Below are positions 1-8,270 of a stretch of 64,000 nucleotides of DNA, one piece after another. How positions within the stretch are numbered: the first letter of the stretch is position 1; every line of letters begins with the position of its first letter. The position numbers and the translations under genes were made by a program. The notes under the pieces were generated by a model. It was not told the origin of the DNA, did not search any database, and saw only the letters and a list, made by a program, of their open reading frames with translations. Origin of the DNA: JAGLON01 sp041394985 (GTDB lineage: Bacteria; Zixibacteria; MSB-5A5; GN15; JAAZOE01); contig JAWLBI010000001.1 in NCBI GenBank assembly GCA_041394985.1, forward strand, positions 1,860,001 through 1,924,000, read 5' to 3'.

Positions 1-3000
1 CGACTGTCGGGCATAGTGGAGGTCTAAGATAGTGCCCTCGTCCTCGGTTTCCGTTTCCTTCTTGAAGCGAACCGCGACAACTTTACTAACGCCCGGTTCT
101 TCCATCGTAACGCCATAGAGCGTGTCGGCGGCTTCCATCGTGATTTTGTTATGGGTGATGATAATGAACTGCGTCTGGCGAGCAAACGTGCGCACGATTT
201 TCAGGAATCGTCCGACATTGACATCATCGAGCGGCGCATCAATTTCATCGAGGAAGCAGAACGGCGACGGCTTGACCATGTACAACGCGAACAGGAGAGA
301 GATGGCCGTGAGTGCCCTCTCACCACCGGATAACTGCGCGATGGTCAATGGCTTTTTGCCGCGGGGACGAGAGATGATTTCGATGCGCGATTCCAGCGGA
401 TCCGATTCATCTTCCAGAATCACATCGGCCTCACCGCCCGTGAACAACTCCTGGTACATCTGTTTGAAATTATCGCGCGCCTTGTGAATCGTATCGAGGA
501 ACATCGCCTTGGCGGTTTGGTTGATTTTCTGAATCGTCGATTTCAGCGTCGATTTGGCCGTAATCAAATCATCAAGCTGCCTTGACAGGAAATCCTGACG
601 CTGCTTCTGCTCTTCGTATTCCTCGAGAGCCAGCAGATTGACGATTCCCATTTTCTGGATATTGTCGCGCAGTGATTCCACGTGCGCGAGGGCTTGTTCT
701 TTCGAAAACTCCGGATTCGGTGATTCTATCTCCAGTTCCTGAATATCGATGCGATGCTCCTCGCGGATGCGATCTTCGAGCTGTTCCAGTCGCGATTTGA
801 CCTCGGTCTCTTTGATATTAGTCGTATGCGTCTCATCACTGATCTCATCACGCTCTTTGCGGAGCGCCTTGACATCAGTTTCAATAGCCGAAAGACTCGC
901 ATTGATTTCGTCTCGGGTATGCCGCTTTTCCTGTTGGAGATTCGACTGCACCTGGCGCTGTTCGAAAATCTCCTGCAGTCTTTGCTCGTCGGCGACCAGC
1001 TGCTTTTTCAATGACTCGACGGTATCGCCGGCCTCGGAATTCTGTTGTTCCTTTTGTTCGATATTCGCGGAGATGTCATGCAGCATCTCCTCGTAATAGT
1101 CGATTTGCGACTGGGCATGCGAGCGCTTGCTCTCCAGCTCGATTTTCCTCACATTGAGGCGATTGACTTCTTCGGAGGCCTGCTGCGCGGCCTCTTCCAA
1201 TTCAGTTAGTCGCGACTTCTTATCCTGCACGATATTAGCGAGGTTCGCCTTTTCCTTGTCGAGCTGATCGAAGTCCAGGGCCAGCGTATACTGGCGGTGT
1301 TTCAATCTCTCGGTCTTCTGACCGATTTGATCCAATTGATGATCAATGCTCGTGAGCACCTCATCCGCCGCATTTATCTTGAACTGTTCTTCTTTGAGGC
1401 GAGAATTCAATTCATTGAAGTGAACCTTATCCTCTTCCAATTTCTCTTTGCCCTGGATAATTGCCTGGCGAAGCTCGCCGATGGTCAGCGTCAACTGAGC
1501 CTGTTTATCTTTATTCTGCTTGCTGCGATTGTCCAGTTCCGTGAGCTTCTGCTCGAGTGATTCGATTTCTTTTTTGCGCCCGATGAGGGAGACCTCTTCG
1601 GATGCGCCGCCGGTTATAATGCCGTCGCGCGAGAATAATTCGCCGTCAATCGTCGCGATGCGGTATCCGTCAGGAATCTGCTGAAGGATACGCTGCGCGC
1701 AGTTGTTGTTTTCGCACAGGACCGTCCGACCGAGCAGCGTTTGCGGTATTTTCTTGTACCGATCGTCGCAATCGACGAAGGAATCCGCCCAGCCGAGGAG
1801 TCCATCGGCCTGAGGTAATTCCGGTCGATTGACAGTCTCGGATAGTTTTTCCAGAATGAGAAATGTCGCGCGCCCGGCTTTTTTCTCTCGCAGATAGGAT
1901 ACGGCATCGCGCGCCGTATCTGTTTCCGAGCAAATGATATACTGCGCCGTTTCGCCGAGAGCGGCCTCGATAGCCGTCTGATATCCATCTTTCGGTCGCA
2001 CGAAATCCGCCACCGTCCCGGTGATATCGACCCAGCGGCTGGCGACATCGAACACTGCCACGACACCACTGCCGAAACCTTCATAATGTTCGATCATCTC
2101 GGACAGCAGGTTTTTGCGGGCCAGAGTCGCCTCGTAACTGGAAGTGATCTCGGTCAGGCTGTCGCGGAGCCGCTCGACATGCTCTTGAGACGATTCCAGT
2201 GTCTGCTCTTTATCGACAAGGGTCCGTTCACCCGATTCGACTTCGCGCCGGGCAGCCTCGATACGAGACTGAATATTATTGATCTCACCGCGGCGGCGAT
2301 TCTTTTCCTCGATAAGATTGTCTTTGCGCTGCGTGAGTTGTCCGGTCTCGTCTTGCAGGTCATCGAGCTGTTCCTCGATATTGGCCGAATCGGTGCGACC
2401 GGATGATAGGCGACCCTCGATGTCGAACAGCTTGGCATTTTCATTTTCCGCGACAGATCGGAAGCGCAGGAAATCCTCGTCGGCCAGTTTCTGACGATTG
2501 ATCGCTTCATATAATTGCGTTGCCGCAGTCGTGACCGCCTCGCTGACATTGGCGATTTCCTGTTCCGCCTTACCCTTTTCTTCGCGGATGACTTCCGCGC
2601 GTTTACCGAGGGCATCGATTTCATCGCGATTGCGACCGGATTGCTGAATCAGGTTTTCCTTCTTTTCGCGATTGACGGAGATGGATGTTTCCATCTCGTG
2701 TGCCTGCTCGGACAATTCATAAACTTTGCTGCCGATTTCGGATAGGTGACCGTCTATTTCAGCGACCTGCGTGCGGAATGATTCGAGTTCGGCGAACTTG
2801 GCATCCAGTTGTGATTCGATGCCGATCTTTTTGTCACCGAGCGATTTGATTTGCAGAGCCAGATCTTTGCGCTGTGCGACCAGTTCGTCATAGCGATGCC
2901 GTGCATTAAACAGTTCCCATGCCTTCAATTCTTCGGAAATGACTTTGTACCGCTCGGCCTTGTTTACCTGGCGTTTCAGCGATCGTACGCGGGTGTTGAC

Positions 3001-3591
3001 CTCGGAGAGAATATCCTGCAATCGCAGCAAGTCCTGCTCGGTGGCCTCAAGTTTACGCTCAGCCGCTTTCTTACGATGTTTGTAGCGAGTGATGCCGGCG
3101 GCTTCCTCGAACAGGAAGCGGCGCTCCTCGGTCTTATCCGATAGAATGGAATCGACCATTTCCTGCTGAATGATGGCGTAGGCATGTGCGCCGACGCCGG
3201 TATCGGCGAACAGGTCGGTAATATCTTTCAGGCGGCAGGGAACTTTATTTATCAGATATTCGGATTCACCGGAGCGAAACAGGCGGCGCGATACGGTAAT
3301 CTCGCTGTACTGTGAGGGGAGAGCGCCGTCTTTATTATCGATGCTCAATGACACTTCGGCCATACCGAGCGGTTTTATCGTGCGCGTACCCGCGAAAATG
3401 ACTTCTTCCATCTTTGATCCGCGAAGCAGAGAAGTCTTTTGTTCGCCGAGTACCCAGCGCAGGGCATCGAGCAGGTTGGATTTGCCGCAGCCATTCGGGC
3501 CGACGATAGACGTGATGCCCCGATTATAAATAAACTGCGTCTTTTCCGGAAACGATTTGAATCCGACTAATTCCAGATTTTTGAGATACAC
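1..3591 (-). CDS. smc: Chromosome segregation ATPase SMC (3' end off window)
   Basis: SMC is the ATPase core of bacterial condensin, which compacts and separates sister chromosomes. Read leftward from a GTG at 3591-3589, residues 31-38 are a Walker A site (GPNGCGKS). Long charged coiled-coil stretches flank a hinge encoded near nt 1600-2100. The C-terminal head has the ABC signature LSGGE (about nt 316-330) and a Walker B block CFLDEIDAP (about nt 225-260). The 1197 codons present match the usual family length of about 1150-1200, and the last residues visible correspond to the end of SMC proteins, so only a few residues are missing. The start is preceded by GAGGAA and lies one base past the stop of the upstream gene, so it is the distal gene of the dtd-maf-rodZ cluster. 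Confidence 0.97.
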   Translation of the reverse strand, partial: MYLKNLELVGFKSFPEKTQFIYNRGITSIVGPNGCGKSNLLDALRWVLGEQKTSLLRGSKMEEVIFAGTRTIKPLGMAEVSLSIDNKDGALPSQYSEITVSRRLFRSGESEYLINKVPCRLKDITDLFADTGVGAHAYAIIQQEMVDSILSDKTEERRFLFEEAAGITRYKHRKKAAERKLEATEQDLLRLQDILSEVNTRVRSLKRQVNKAERYKVISEELKAWELFNARHRYDELVAQRKDLALQIKSLGDKKIGIESQLDAKFAELESFRTQVAEIDGHLSEIGSKVYELSEQAHEMETSISVNREKKENLIQQSGRNRDEIDALGKRAEVIREEKGKAEQEIANVSEAVTTAATQLYEAINRQKLADEDFLRFRSVAENENAKLFDIEGRLSSGRTDSANIEEQLDDLQDETGQLTQRKDNLIEEKNRRRGEINNIQSRIEAARREVESGERTLVDKEQTLESSQEHVERLRDSLTEITSSYEATLARKNLLSEMIEHYEGFGSGVVAVFDVASRWVDITGTVADFVRPKDGYQTAIEAALGETAQYIICSETDTARDAVSYLREKKAGRATFLILEKLSETVNRPELPQADGLLGWADSFVDCDDRYKKIPQTLLGRTVLCENNNCAQRILQQIPDGYRIATIDGELFSRDGIITGGASEEVSLIGRKKEIESLEQKLTELDNRSKQNKDKQAQLTLTIGELRQAIIQGKEKLEEDKVHFNELNSRLKEEQFKINAADEVLTSIDHQLDQIGQKTERLKHRQYTLALDFDQLDKEKANLANIVQDKKSRLTELEEAAQQASEEVNRLNVRKIELESKRSHAQSQIDYYEEMLHDISANIEQKEQQNSEAGDTVESLKKQLVADEQRLQEIFEQRQVQSNLQQEKRHTRDEINASLSAIETDVKALRKERDEISDETHTTNIKETEVKSRLEQLEDRIREEHRIDIQELEIESPNPEFSKEQALAHVESLRDNIQKMGIVNLLALEEYEEQKQRQDFLSRQLDDLITAKSTLKSTIQKINQTAKAMFLDTIHKARDNFKQMYQELFTGGEADVILEDESDPLESRIEIISRPRGKKPLTIAQLSGGERALTAISLLFALYMVKPSPFCFLDEIDAPLDDVNVGRFLKIVRTFARQTQFIIITHNKITMEAADTLYGVTMEEPGVSKVVAVRFKKETETEDEGTILDLHYARQS

Positions 3592-3592
3592 G

Positions 3593-4165
3593 TTATTCCT
3601 CGCTTACTTTGTTGTGCGGCCGTGGGGATTTGGCCAGGTTGCCGATGACTTCCAGTATGGACCGGTAAATCTGTCGGCGATCCCGCAGGTATTTTGTCTT
3701 TACCGCGAGATTGATGTACGGCAGTCCGAGATGCCCGTTGCTGCCGAAACGAATGGCCTCGGGGAATTGAAGTAGAATCCTTGCCGCAAATAGATTCTCT
3801 TCGAGATTGGTATCAAAGATGTAATCGTATTTTTGTAGCCCCAGCTTTTCTAAAAACACTTTCGACGGCAATTCGCACCAGTTGGTATCCGATTTCTTCG
3901 GCGAAACGATTTTGAATCCCTTGGAGGGGAAAATCGATTCGACGTGAGATTCCGGACAGGCCAATAGGAAGACATTGCGATCACCGAAGTAATCGGTCAC
4001 ATCCGGCAGGATTTGCTTGACCACAGTGAGGTCTCGCTGTACCGCAGGTAATAGAACCAATAAAGATTTATTCTCCAAATCCAGCGGGATAGACAGGGGA
4101 CGGGGCGTGACTTTGGCCGACGCGCGGGATAACATAAATTTGGCGGCCAACGTTTTAATTCCCAT
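3593..4165 (-). CDS. Conserved hypothetical protein between rodZ and smc
   Basis: A 190-residue soluble protein of unknown function. It has no signal peptide or membrane segment. The middle and end show alternating strand/helix blocks (a hydrophobic LLVLLPA strand near residue 35, then a DTNLEENLFAARILL block near residue 120 followed by FGSNGHLGLPYINL). The general look is that of a Rossmann-like fold such as glycosyltransferase family 9 or similar hypothetical proteins, but I could not assign a family. The ATG follows GGAGAAACGGGTA and overlaps the end of rodZ by 11 bp; its own stop is one base from the smc start, so it is translated as part of the dtd-maf-rodZ-smc operon. Confidence 0.8.
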   Translation of the reverse strand: MGIKTLAAKFMLSRASAKVTPRPLSIPLDLENKSLLVLLPAVQRDLTVVKQILPDVTDYFGDRNVFLLACPESHVESIFPSKGFKIVSPKKSDTNWCELPSKVFLEKLGLQKYDYIFDTNLEENLFAARILLQFPEAIRFGSNGHLGLPYINLAVKTKYLRDRRQIYRSILEVIGNLAKSPRPHNKVSEE

Positions 4166-5096
4166 TACCCGTTTCTCCAGCCGGACGGCTCGTCGTATCC
4201 GAGGCAGGCGAAGTTGTCGATGCCGGTTGCTCCGACGCTGCCGGTCGCCGCGGTTGAACCGGCGGCAGCACCGCCGATTGCGGATTGTTCTTCAGAAGAA
4301 ATTTCTCGTAGTTGGTCTGATTTATCTCGACATTCTGTACGGTGCGCGGTCTCTCGGTGAGAGGTGCGATCTTTTCTCCATTGAGAGAAAGGTCAACTGC
4401 CGTGGAAATGCCGAGTGTGATATAGTAACGATATTTTGCTTCCCAACTGCGCCGTTCGCCGCCTTTCAATTCACGATTCAGAACCGTATCGCCATCGCGG
4501 ACAACCAGCGCCCAGACATCCTGATTCGCCAGCATGTTCAGTTTGAGTGGCTCACTCGGAGTATAAGGTGTTGCTTCGATTCCGGCGTTGTCCATATCAG
4601 GTACTTCACCGACTTCGGCGCCTAAAGGCTTTGCAGCCTCTTCGGGACCGGATGTGGCGGTTTTATCAACCAGGAAAAACTGATATATAAGGACAACCGC
4701 GATAATGCCCAGGATAATGACGGCAATGATGAGGAGTCCTTTACTCGATCCTTTGGCTGTCGTTTCCTCGCTCTCTTCTTCCGCCTCTTTTTTCTTTTCC
4801 TTCTTTTCTTTCTTCTCAGCGGCTTCAGCCGGGGAAGGCGTCTTATTGAGACCGCTGGGATCGCGATCCGCAATTTCATCGATCACCGCAGGGTCGATAC
4901 CGAGATTCTGGGCATAGCTGCGGGCAAACAGGCGGAAATAGGTTGCTGATGGTAACTGAGAAGGATCGCCGGCCTCGATAGCCTCCAGATACCTGACCAT
5001 GAGTTTGGTACTCTCGGATATGTCTTTTAGGTCTTTCTTCTGTTCCTTGCGTGCGGATGCGATTATCTCGCCGATTTGCTTGAACGGATCAGGCAT
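4155..5096 (-). CDS. rodZ: RodZ-like helix-turn-helix membrane protein
   Basis: A 313-residue bitopic protein of the RodZ type, which in known bacteria links MreB and the cell-wall elongation machinery to the membrane. Residues 1-80 are a Cro/C1-like helix-turn-helix (IGEIIASARKEQKKDLKDIS, then a YLEAIEAGD block). A very charged Glu/Lys linker follows (about 85-118), then one membrane segment (LLIIAVIILGIIAVVLIYQF, about 122-141) and a periplasmic DUF4115-type domain (about 185-275). The C-terminus is a Pro/Ser/Thr-rich tail. The start is preceded by GGGAGACGT and overlaps the maf stop by 8 bp. No MreB gene is in the window. Confidence 0.9.
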   Translation of the reverse strand: MPDPFKQIGEIIASARKEQKKDLKDISESTKLMVRYLEAIEAGDPSQLPSATYFRLFARSYAQNLGIDPAVIDEIADRDPSGLNKTPSPAEAAEKKEKKEKKKEAEEESEETTAKGSSKGLLIIAVIILGIIAVVLIYQFFLVDKTATSGPEEAAKPLGAEVGEVPDMDNAGIEATPYTPSEPLKLNMLANQDVWALVVRDGDTVLNRELKGGERRSWEAKYRYYITLGISTAVDLSLNGEKIAPLTERPRTVQNVEINQTNYEKFLLKNNPQSAVLPPVQPRRPAASEQPASTTSPASDTTSRPAGETGNGN

Positions 5097-5724
5097 ACGT
5101 CTCCCTGTATTTTCCCGCTAAATGCTCCAAAATGCCCAAAGGCAGGCCAATGACATTATCAATATTTCCCTCAACAGTGTCAACCAAAAAACGGCCCATC
5201 CCTTGTATTCCGTAGGCTCCGGCCTTATCCATCGGTTCGCCGGTGGCGATATATTCGCGCAGTTTGTCGTCATCCCAGGGATTGAAGGTGACCCGGCTTT
5301 CATCATATCCGGTCAAGCACTGTTTCGATTTACTGTCATACAAGGCCAGTCCAGTAAACACGGAATGCGTATTACCGGCCAGTGTCCGGAGAATGCGAAG
5401 CGCGTCAACCTCGTCGGTCGGTTTGGTCAGGATTTCCCTGCCAAGGACAACGATCGTGTCGCATCCGAGATAAACTTTGCTCCCATTATGAGTTACCGAC
5501 AATACCTTCTGTCTGGCCAGATCGACTGCCAAATCAGAGGGGGAGAAATCGAGATTGATTATCTCCTCAATGTGCGATACCTGAATCGTAAACGATAATC
5601 CCAGTTCGGTCAAAATCGATTTGCGTCGAGGCGATCCCGAGGCCAGCACGAATCCGGGGGATTCGGCTATCTTATTCAATTGTGGGCATTTAATCTTCGA
5701 GAATGAAGGTAACCGGACCGTCAT
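5089..5724 (-). CDS. maf: Maf-like nucleoside triphosphate pyrophosphatase
   Basis: Maf/YhdE family pyrophosphatase; characterised members hydrolyse dTTP, UTP and modified nucleotides and are linked to septum-formation control. The signature SGSPRRK lies near residue 30, GCDTIVV near 90 and KAGAYGIQGMG near 165. The ATG at 5724 overlaps the end of dtd by 35 bp and gives about 25 extra residues before the usual family N-terminus. An in-frame TTG (codon 16, reading LNKIAESPGF) would give a more typical start, so the true start is uncertain. It is the second gene of the leftward dtd operon. Confidence 0.92.
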   Translation of the reverse strand: MTVRLPSFSKIKCPQLNKIAESPGFVLASGSPRRKSILTELGLSFTIQVSHIEEIINLDFSPSDLAVDLARQKVLSVTHNGSKVYLGCDTIVVLGREILTKPTDEVDALRILRTLAGNTHSVFTGLALYDSKSKQCLTGYDESRVTFNPWDDDKLREYIATGEPMDKAGAYGIQGMGRFLVDTVEGNIDNVIGLPLGILEHLAGKYRETYA

Positions 5725-6145
5725 TTATTATCTCCACTTCCATTTTCGCGCCGAAAACTCCCGTTGCCACGGTCAGGCCTGAATTCTTGAGCAGGGTGAC
5801 AAAGTGCTGATACATTTCCTCCGCCTCCTGCGGGGGCATCGTCCCGGTAAAACTCGGTCGCCTGCCTTTTCTGGTATCTCCATAAAGTGTAAACTGGGAA
5901 ATGACCAACAGCCCTCCACCGATATCGGTAATCGAGCGGTTCATTTTTCCCTCGTCGTCCTCAAAAATACGCAGTTCAACGACTTTTTTGGCAAGTTTTG
6001 CCGCCGATTCGACCGAATCCCCGATTTTGAATCCGACCAGCAGGGTAAGACCGCGATCGATTTTCCCTGTCACGACACCATCCGGGCGGGAATCGTTAAA
6101 TACAGTCACCTGCGACTTTGCGACACGCTGCAGTACCATTTTCAT
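5690..6145 (-). CDS. dtd: D-aminoacyl-tRNA deacylase
   Basis: Dtd removes D-amino acids mischarged on tRNAs (and glycine from tRNA-Ala), acting in the cytoplasm as a dimer. At 151 residues it has the standard length. The two diagnostic motifs are present: SQFTLYGD (about residues 83-90) and the C-terminal NDGPVTF, whose Gly-Pro enters the partner's active site. It heads the leftward dtd-maf-rodZ-smc cluster. There is no recognisable Shine-Dalgarno before the ATG, and a consensus promoter places the transcription start almost exactly at the start codon, so the mRNA may be leaderless. Confidence 0.96.
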   Translation of the reverse strand: MKMVLQRVAKSQVTVFNDSRPDGVVTGKIDRGLTLLVGFKIGDSVESAAKLAKKVVELRIFEDDEGKMNRSITDIGGGLLVISQFTLYGDTRKGRRPSFTGTMPPQEAEEMYQHFVTLLKNSGLTVATGVFGAKMEVEIINDGPVTFILED

Positions 6146-6151
6146 GGCCCG

Positions 6152-6180
6152 AAAGTACGCTATTTTGTGTGACCTGTCAA
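6152..6180 (-). promoter_or_regulatory. Sigma-70-type promoter for dtd operon, probably leaderless
   Basis: On the minus strand TTGACA (6180-6175) is followed after 17 bases by TACTTT (6157-6152). Transcription would begin about 7 bases further on, at the A of the dtd ATG (6145). No ribosome binding site fits between. Confidence 0.65.
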
Positions 6181-6393
6181 CCGGCGACTTACATCCGGCA
6201 AGGATTTCTCGAATATTTCACTTTTTTTCGCGATTTTTTGAATCGTCGGTTTTTTGATTGCATCTTAAGGGTAACGCGATTACTTTTTGACCGACTCGGT
6301 TGGACAATATGAGCCCGGTCGGGAACAGAAGATTAAGTTAGACGTTAAAGCTGCTAATGAATACAGAGTTTAGAATTTCGTAAGGAGGAAACA

Positions 6394-6720
6394 ATGGGAC
6401 AAGCGATACACATAACGGATGACAATTTTGATGCTGAAGTCAGAAAGTCCGATATCCCCGTCGTCGTCGATTTCTGGGCACAGTGGTGCGGTCCCTGCAA
6501 AATGATTGCCCCGATTCTCGAAGAGATCGCGGCTGAATATAACGGCAAGATTAAGATTGCCAAGATGGATGTGGATCAGAATCCGAGAACGCCTGCTTCA
6601 TTCTCGATCATGTCCATTCCGTCACTGCTTTTCTTTAAGAACGGTGAAGTCGTTGAACAAGTTATCGGCGCCGTGCCGAAGGCGCAGTTGGTTTCGAAAA
6701 TAAATTCGGTTCTGGGATAA
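6394..6720 (+). CDS. trxA: Thioredoxin
   Basis: Thioredoxin, the cytoplasmic disulfide reductant kept reduced by thioredoxin reductase. Its 108 residues match the family exactly. The redox site is WCGPC with cysteines at 32 and 35, preceded by VVVDFWA, and the cis-proline loop appears as MSIPSLLFF. A strong AAGGAGG lies 6 bases before the ATG. It is divergent from dtd, with a 248-bp intergenic region in which I see no convincing trxA promoter. A CoA-binding protein gene follows after 9 bp and then the UGA-containing small ORF, so these three are probably cotranscribed. Confidence 0.97.
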   Translation: MGQAIHITDDNFDAEVRKSDIPVVVDFWAQWCGPCKMIAPILEEIAAEYNGKIKIAKMDVDQNPRTPASFSIMSIPSLLFFKNGEVVEQVIGAVPKAQLVSKINSVLG

Positions 6721-6729
6721 TACAGAAAA

Positions 6730-7167
6730 ATGACTGATTCTTCGGGACATGGGAACTGGAAAAATCCTGGCGAGGAGAAGATTCGAAACATCCTCGACAA
6801 AGCAAAGACAATTGCAGTAGTAGGGCTTTCTTCGAAACCGGAGAGGCCCTCCTACGGTGTCGCAAACTACCTGATGGCCCAGGGGTATACCGTTATTCCG
6901 GTTAACCCGATGGAAAAGGAAATCCTGGGACAGCCCTCATTGCCGGATTTATCATCGATCGAAACTGAAATCGATATCGTCGATATTTTCCGCCAGGGTG
7001 AGGCAACTCCGCCAATCGTCGAGGAGGCTATTCGTATCGGCGCCAAGGCGATCTGGTTGCAGGAGGGTGTCATATCCGAAGAATCGTATCGCCTGGCAAC
7101 CAATGCCGGTATACCGATAGTGATGAATAAATGTATCCTGAAAGAACATAAGCGGGCAGGTATCTAA
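6730..7167 (+). CDS. CoA-binding (YccU-type) protein
   Basis: A 145-residue protein of the CoA_binding_2 family: a Rossmann fold related to the CoA-binding domain of succinyl-CoA synthetase. The strand TIAVVGLSSKPERPSYGVANYL (residues about 21-42) holds the glycine-rich nucleotide loop, and VIPVNP, IDIVDIFR and AIWLQEGV are the expected later blocks. The physiological role of this family is not well established; CoA or acyl-CoA binding is the family inference. It lies 9 bp after trxA and 1 bp before the next small ORF. Confidence 0.88.
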   Translation: MTDSSGHGNWKNPGEEKIRNILDKAKTIAVVGLSSKPERPSYGVANYLMAQGYTVIPVNPMEKEILGQPSLPDLSSIETEIDIVDIFRQGEATPPIVEEAIRIGAKAIWLQEGVISEESYRLATNAGIPIVMNKCILKEHKRAGI

Positions 7168-7168
7168 T

Positions 7169-7327
7169 ATGGATTTCGGGTCTATAGTATATATCATCCT
7201 GTTCGCGGTCATCTGGATAGTCCTGGTAAGATTCGTCTTTCCACGCCTCGGGGTGCCGACGTGACAGGCCGATGCGTGCGACTACAAGCCGCCCAAGACT
7301 CCGTCGGAGTCCGATGAAAAGCAATAG
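7169..7327 (+). CDS. Tiny membrane protein with in-frame UGA; candidate selenoprotein
   Basis: An ATG one base after the CoA-binding gene, with AGG spaced normally upstream, opens a frame of 31 codons: a hydrophobic helix (IVYIILFAVIWIVLV), then RFVFPRLGVPT, then TGA at 7262-7264. The same frame continues for 20 more sense codons (QADACDYKPPKTP...) to a TAG at 7325. If the UGA is read as selenocysteine the product is 52 residues: one membrane helix, a U-x4-C pair (residues 32 and 37) and a charged tail. A GACTCC/GGAGTC hairpin with a G-first loop lies downstream of the UGA. The thioredoxin neighbour fits a redox role. The alternative is a simple 31-residue peptide ending at 7264. The ORF is seen directly; selenocysteine is inferred. 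Confidence 0.55.
7297..7311 (+). promoter_or_regulatory. Hairpin after in-frame UGA (possible bacterial SECIS)
   Basis: GACTCC (7297-7302) pairs perfectly with GGAGTC (7306-7311) around a GTC loop. The loop starts 38 bases after the UGA. That is at or just beyond the outer limit I remember for bacterial SECIS elements, so this is only suggestive. There is no T-run, so it is not a terminator. Confidence 0.35.
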
Positions 7328-7353
7328 TCATTTCTCGCCGAATTCGGTATAAT
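7325..7353 (+). promoter_or_regulatory. Likely promoter of the rhomboid gene
   Basis: TAGTCA (7325-7330), a 17-base spacer and a perfect TATAAT (7348-7353). The transcript would have a 5' leader of about 70 bases containing the 7376-7400 hairpin. Confidence 0.5.
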
Positions 7354-7375
7354 AAACCGGGAGAATAATCCTAAA

Positions 7376-7400
7376 CCGCCCGAATCGGTTAATCGGGCGG
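7376..7400 (+). promoter_or_regulatory. GC-rich hairpin in rhomboid 5' leader
   Basis: CCGCCCGA (7376-7383) and TCGGGCGG (7393-7400) form a perfect 8-bp stem with a 9-base loop. There is no T-run after it, so it is more likely a leader structure or mRNA-stability element than a terminator. Confidence 0.5.
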
Positions 7401-7428
7401 GCAACATGCCGATACATAAAGTAATATC

Positions 7429-8265
7429 ATGAATAGAGGGTATTATTACAGACAGCCGTCTTTCGGAGGCGCCCTTCAAGCGATTTCGCCGGGTGTGAAA
7501 TTTCTCTTGATATCTAATGCCGTCGTGTTTGTCATGCAAATGGTATTCGGGGACGGTTTTACACAGTTATTCGGCGTCATTCCGATTAAAGTGCTGAAAG
7601 ACCTCGCCTTTTATCAGATTATTACCTACATGTTCCTGCATGGCGGGTTCTTTCATATTTTCTTCAATATGCTCATTCTCTGGATGATCGGTAATACGAT
7701 TGAAAATGACTGGGGAACTAAAAAATTTCTGAAGTACTATTTCTTGTGCGGTATTGCCGGCGGTGTTTTTACCGTCATGTTTATGCCGAATTCTCCGGTG
7801 CCGACAATCGGCGCTTCCGGCGCAATTTACGGTCTGTTAGTCGCTTACGCTGTCATGTACCCTAACAATACAATCTATATCTTCTTCGTGTTGCCGATGA
7901 AGGTGAAATGGGCAGTCATCATATTCGTTGGAATTGCCTTTGTCGCCTCATTCAATGCCCAGAGTAGCAGCATCGGTCATCTGGCCCATTTGGGCGGAGC
8001 CGTTGTCGGTTTTTTGTATCTTAAACTTGACTGGCGCTTCAGGAAGTTGTTACATACACTTTCACCCCTGCGGTTCTTCCGGGATCGGCGGTATCGAAAG
8101 AACGTCAAAAAGATGGAGAAAAACCGCGAAAAAACCGAAGAAATAATGAAGAGGGTAGACGAGATCCTGGATAAAATCAACGAGGTCGGAATAGAGAATA
8201 TCTCGGAGGAGGACCGGCGCTTTTTGGGGAGCGCCAGCGATATTTTATCGAAAAAGGATAAATAG
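7429..8265 (+). CDS. Rhomboid family intramembrane serine protease
   Basis: A 278-residue rhomboid, an integral membrane protease that cuts other membrane proteins within or near their transmembrane helices. The catalytic dyad is visible: Ser130 in GASGAIYG and His187 in HLAHLGG. The HGGFFHIFFNMLILWMIG block (about residues 64-81) is the family's conserved loop and second helix. After about six membrane helices, residues 205-278 form a charged, probably coiled-coil cytoplasmic tail that most simple rhomboids lack. No good Shine-Dalgarno is seen before the ATG. The next gene starts 5 bp after its stop. Confidence 0.93.
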   Translation: MNRGYYYRQPSFGGALQAISPGVKFLLISNAVVFVMQMVFGDGFTQLFGVIPIKVLKDLAFYQIITYMFLHGGFFHIFFNMLILWMIGNTIENDWGTKKFLKYYFLCGIAGGVFTVMFMPNSPVPTIGASGAIYGLLVAYAVMYPNNTIYIFFVLPMKVKWAVIIFVGIAFVASFNAQSSSIGHLAHLGGAVVGFLYLKLDWRFRKLLHTLSPLRFFRDRRYRKNVKKMEKNREKTEEIMKRVDEILDKINEVGIENISEEDRRFLGSASDILSKKDK

Positions 8266-8270
8266 CCGTC

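Noticed and set aside
4017..4625. 202-residue rightward ORF across rodZ and the hypothetical gene
   Set aside because: It overlaps two leftward genes with good starts; arginine- and cysteine-rich content typical of an antisense frame.
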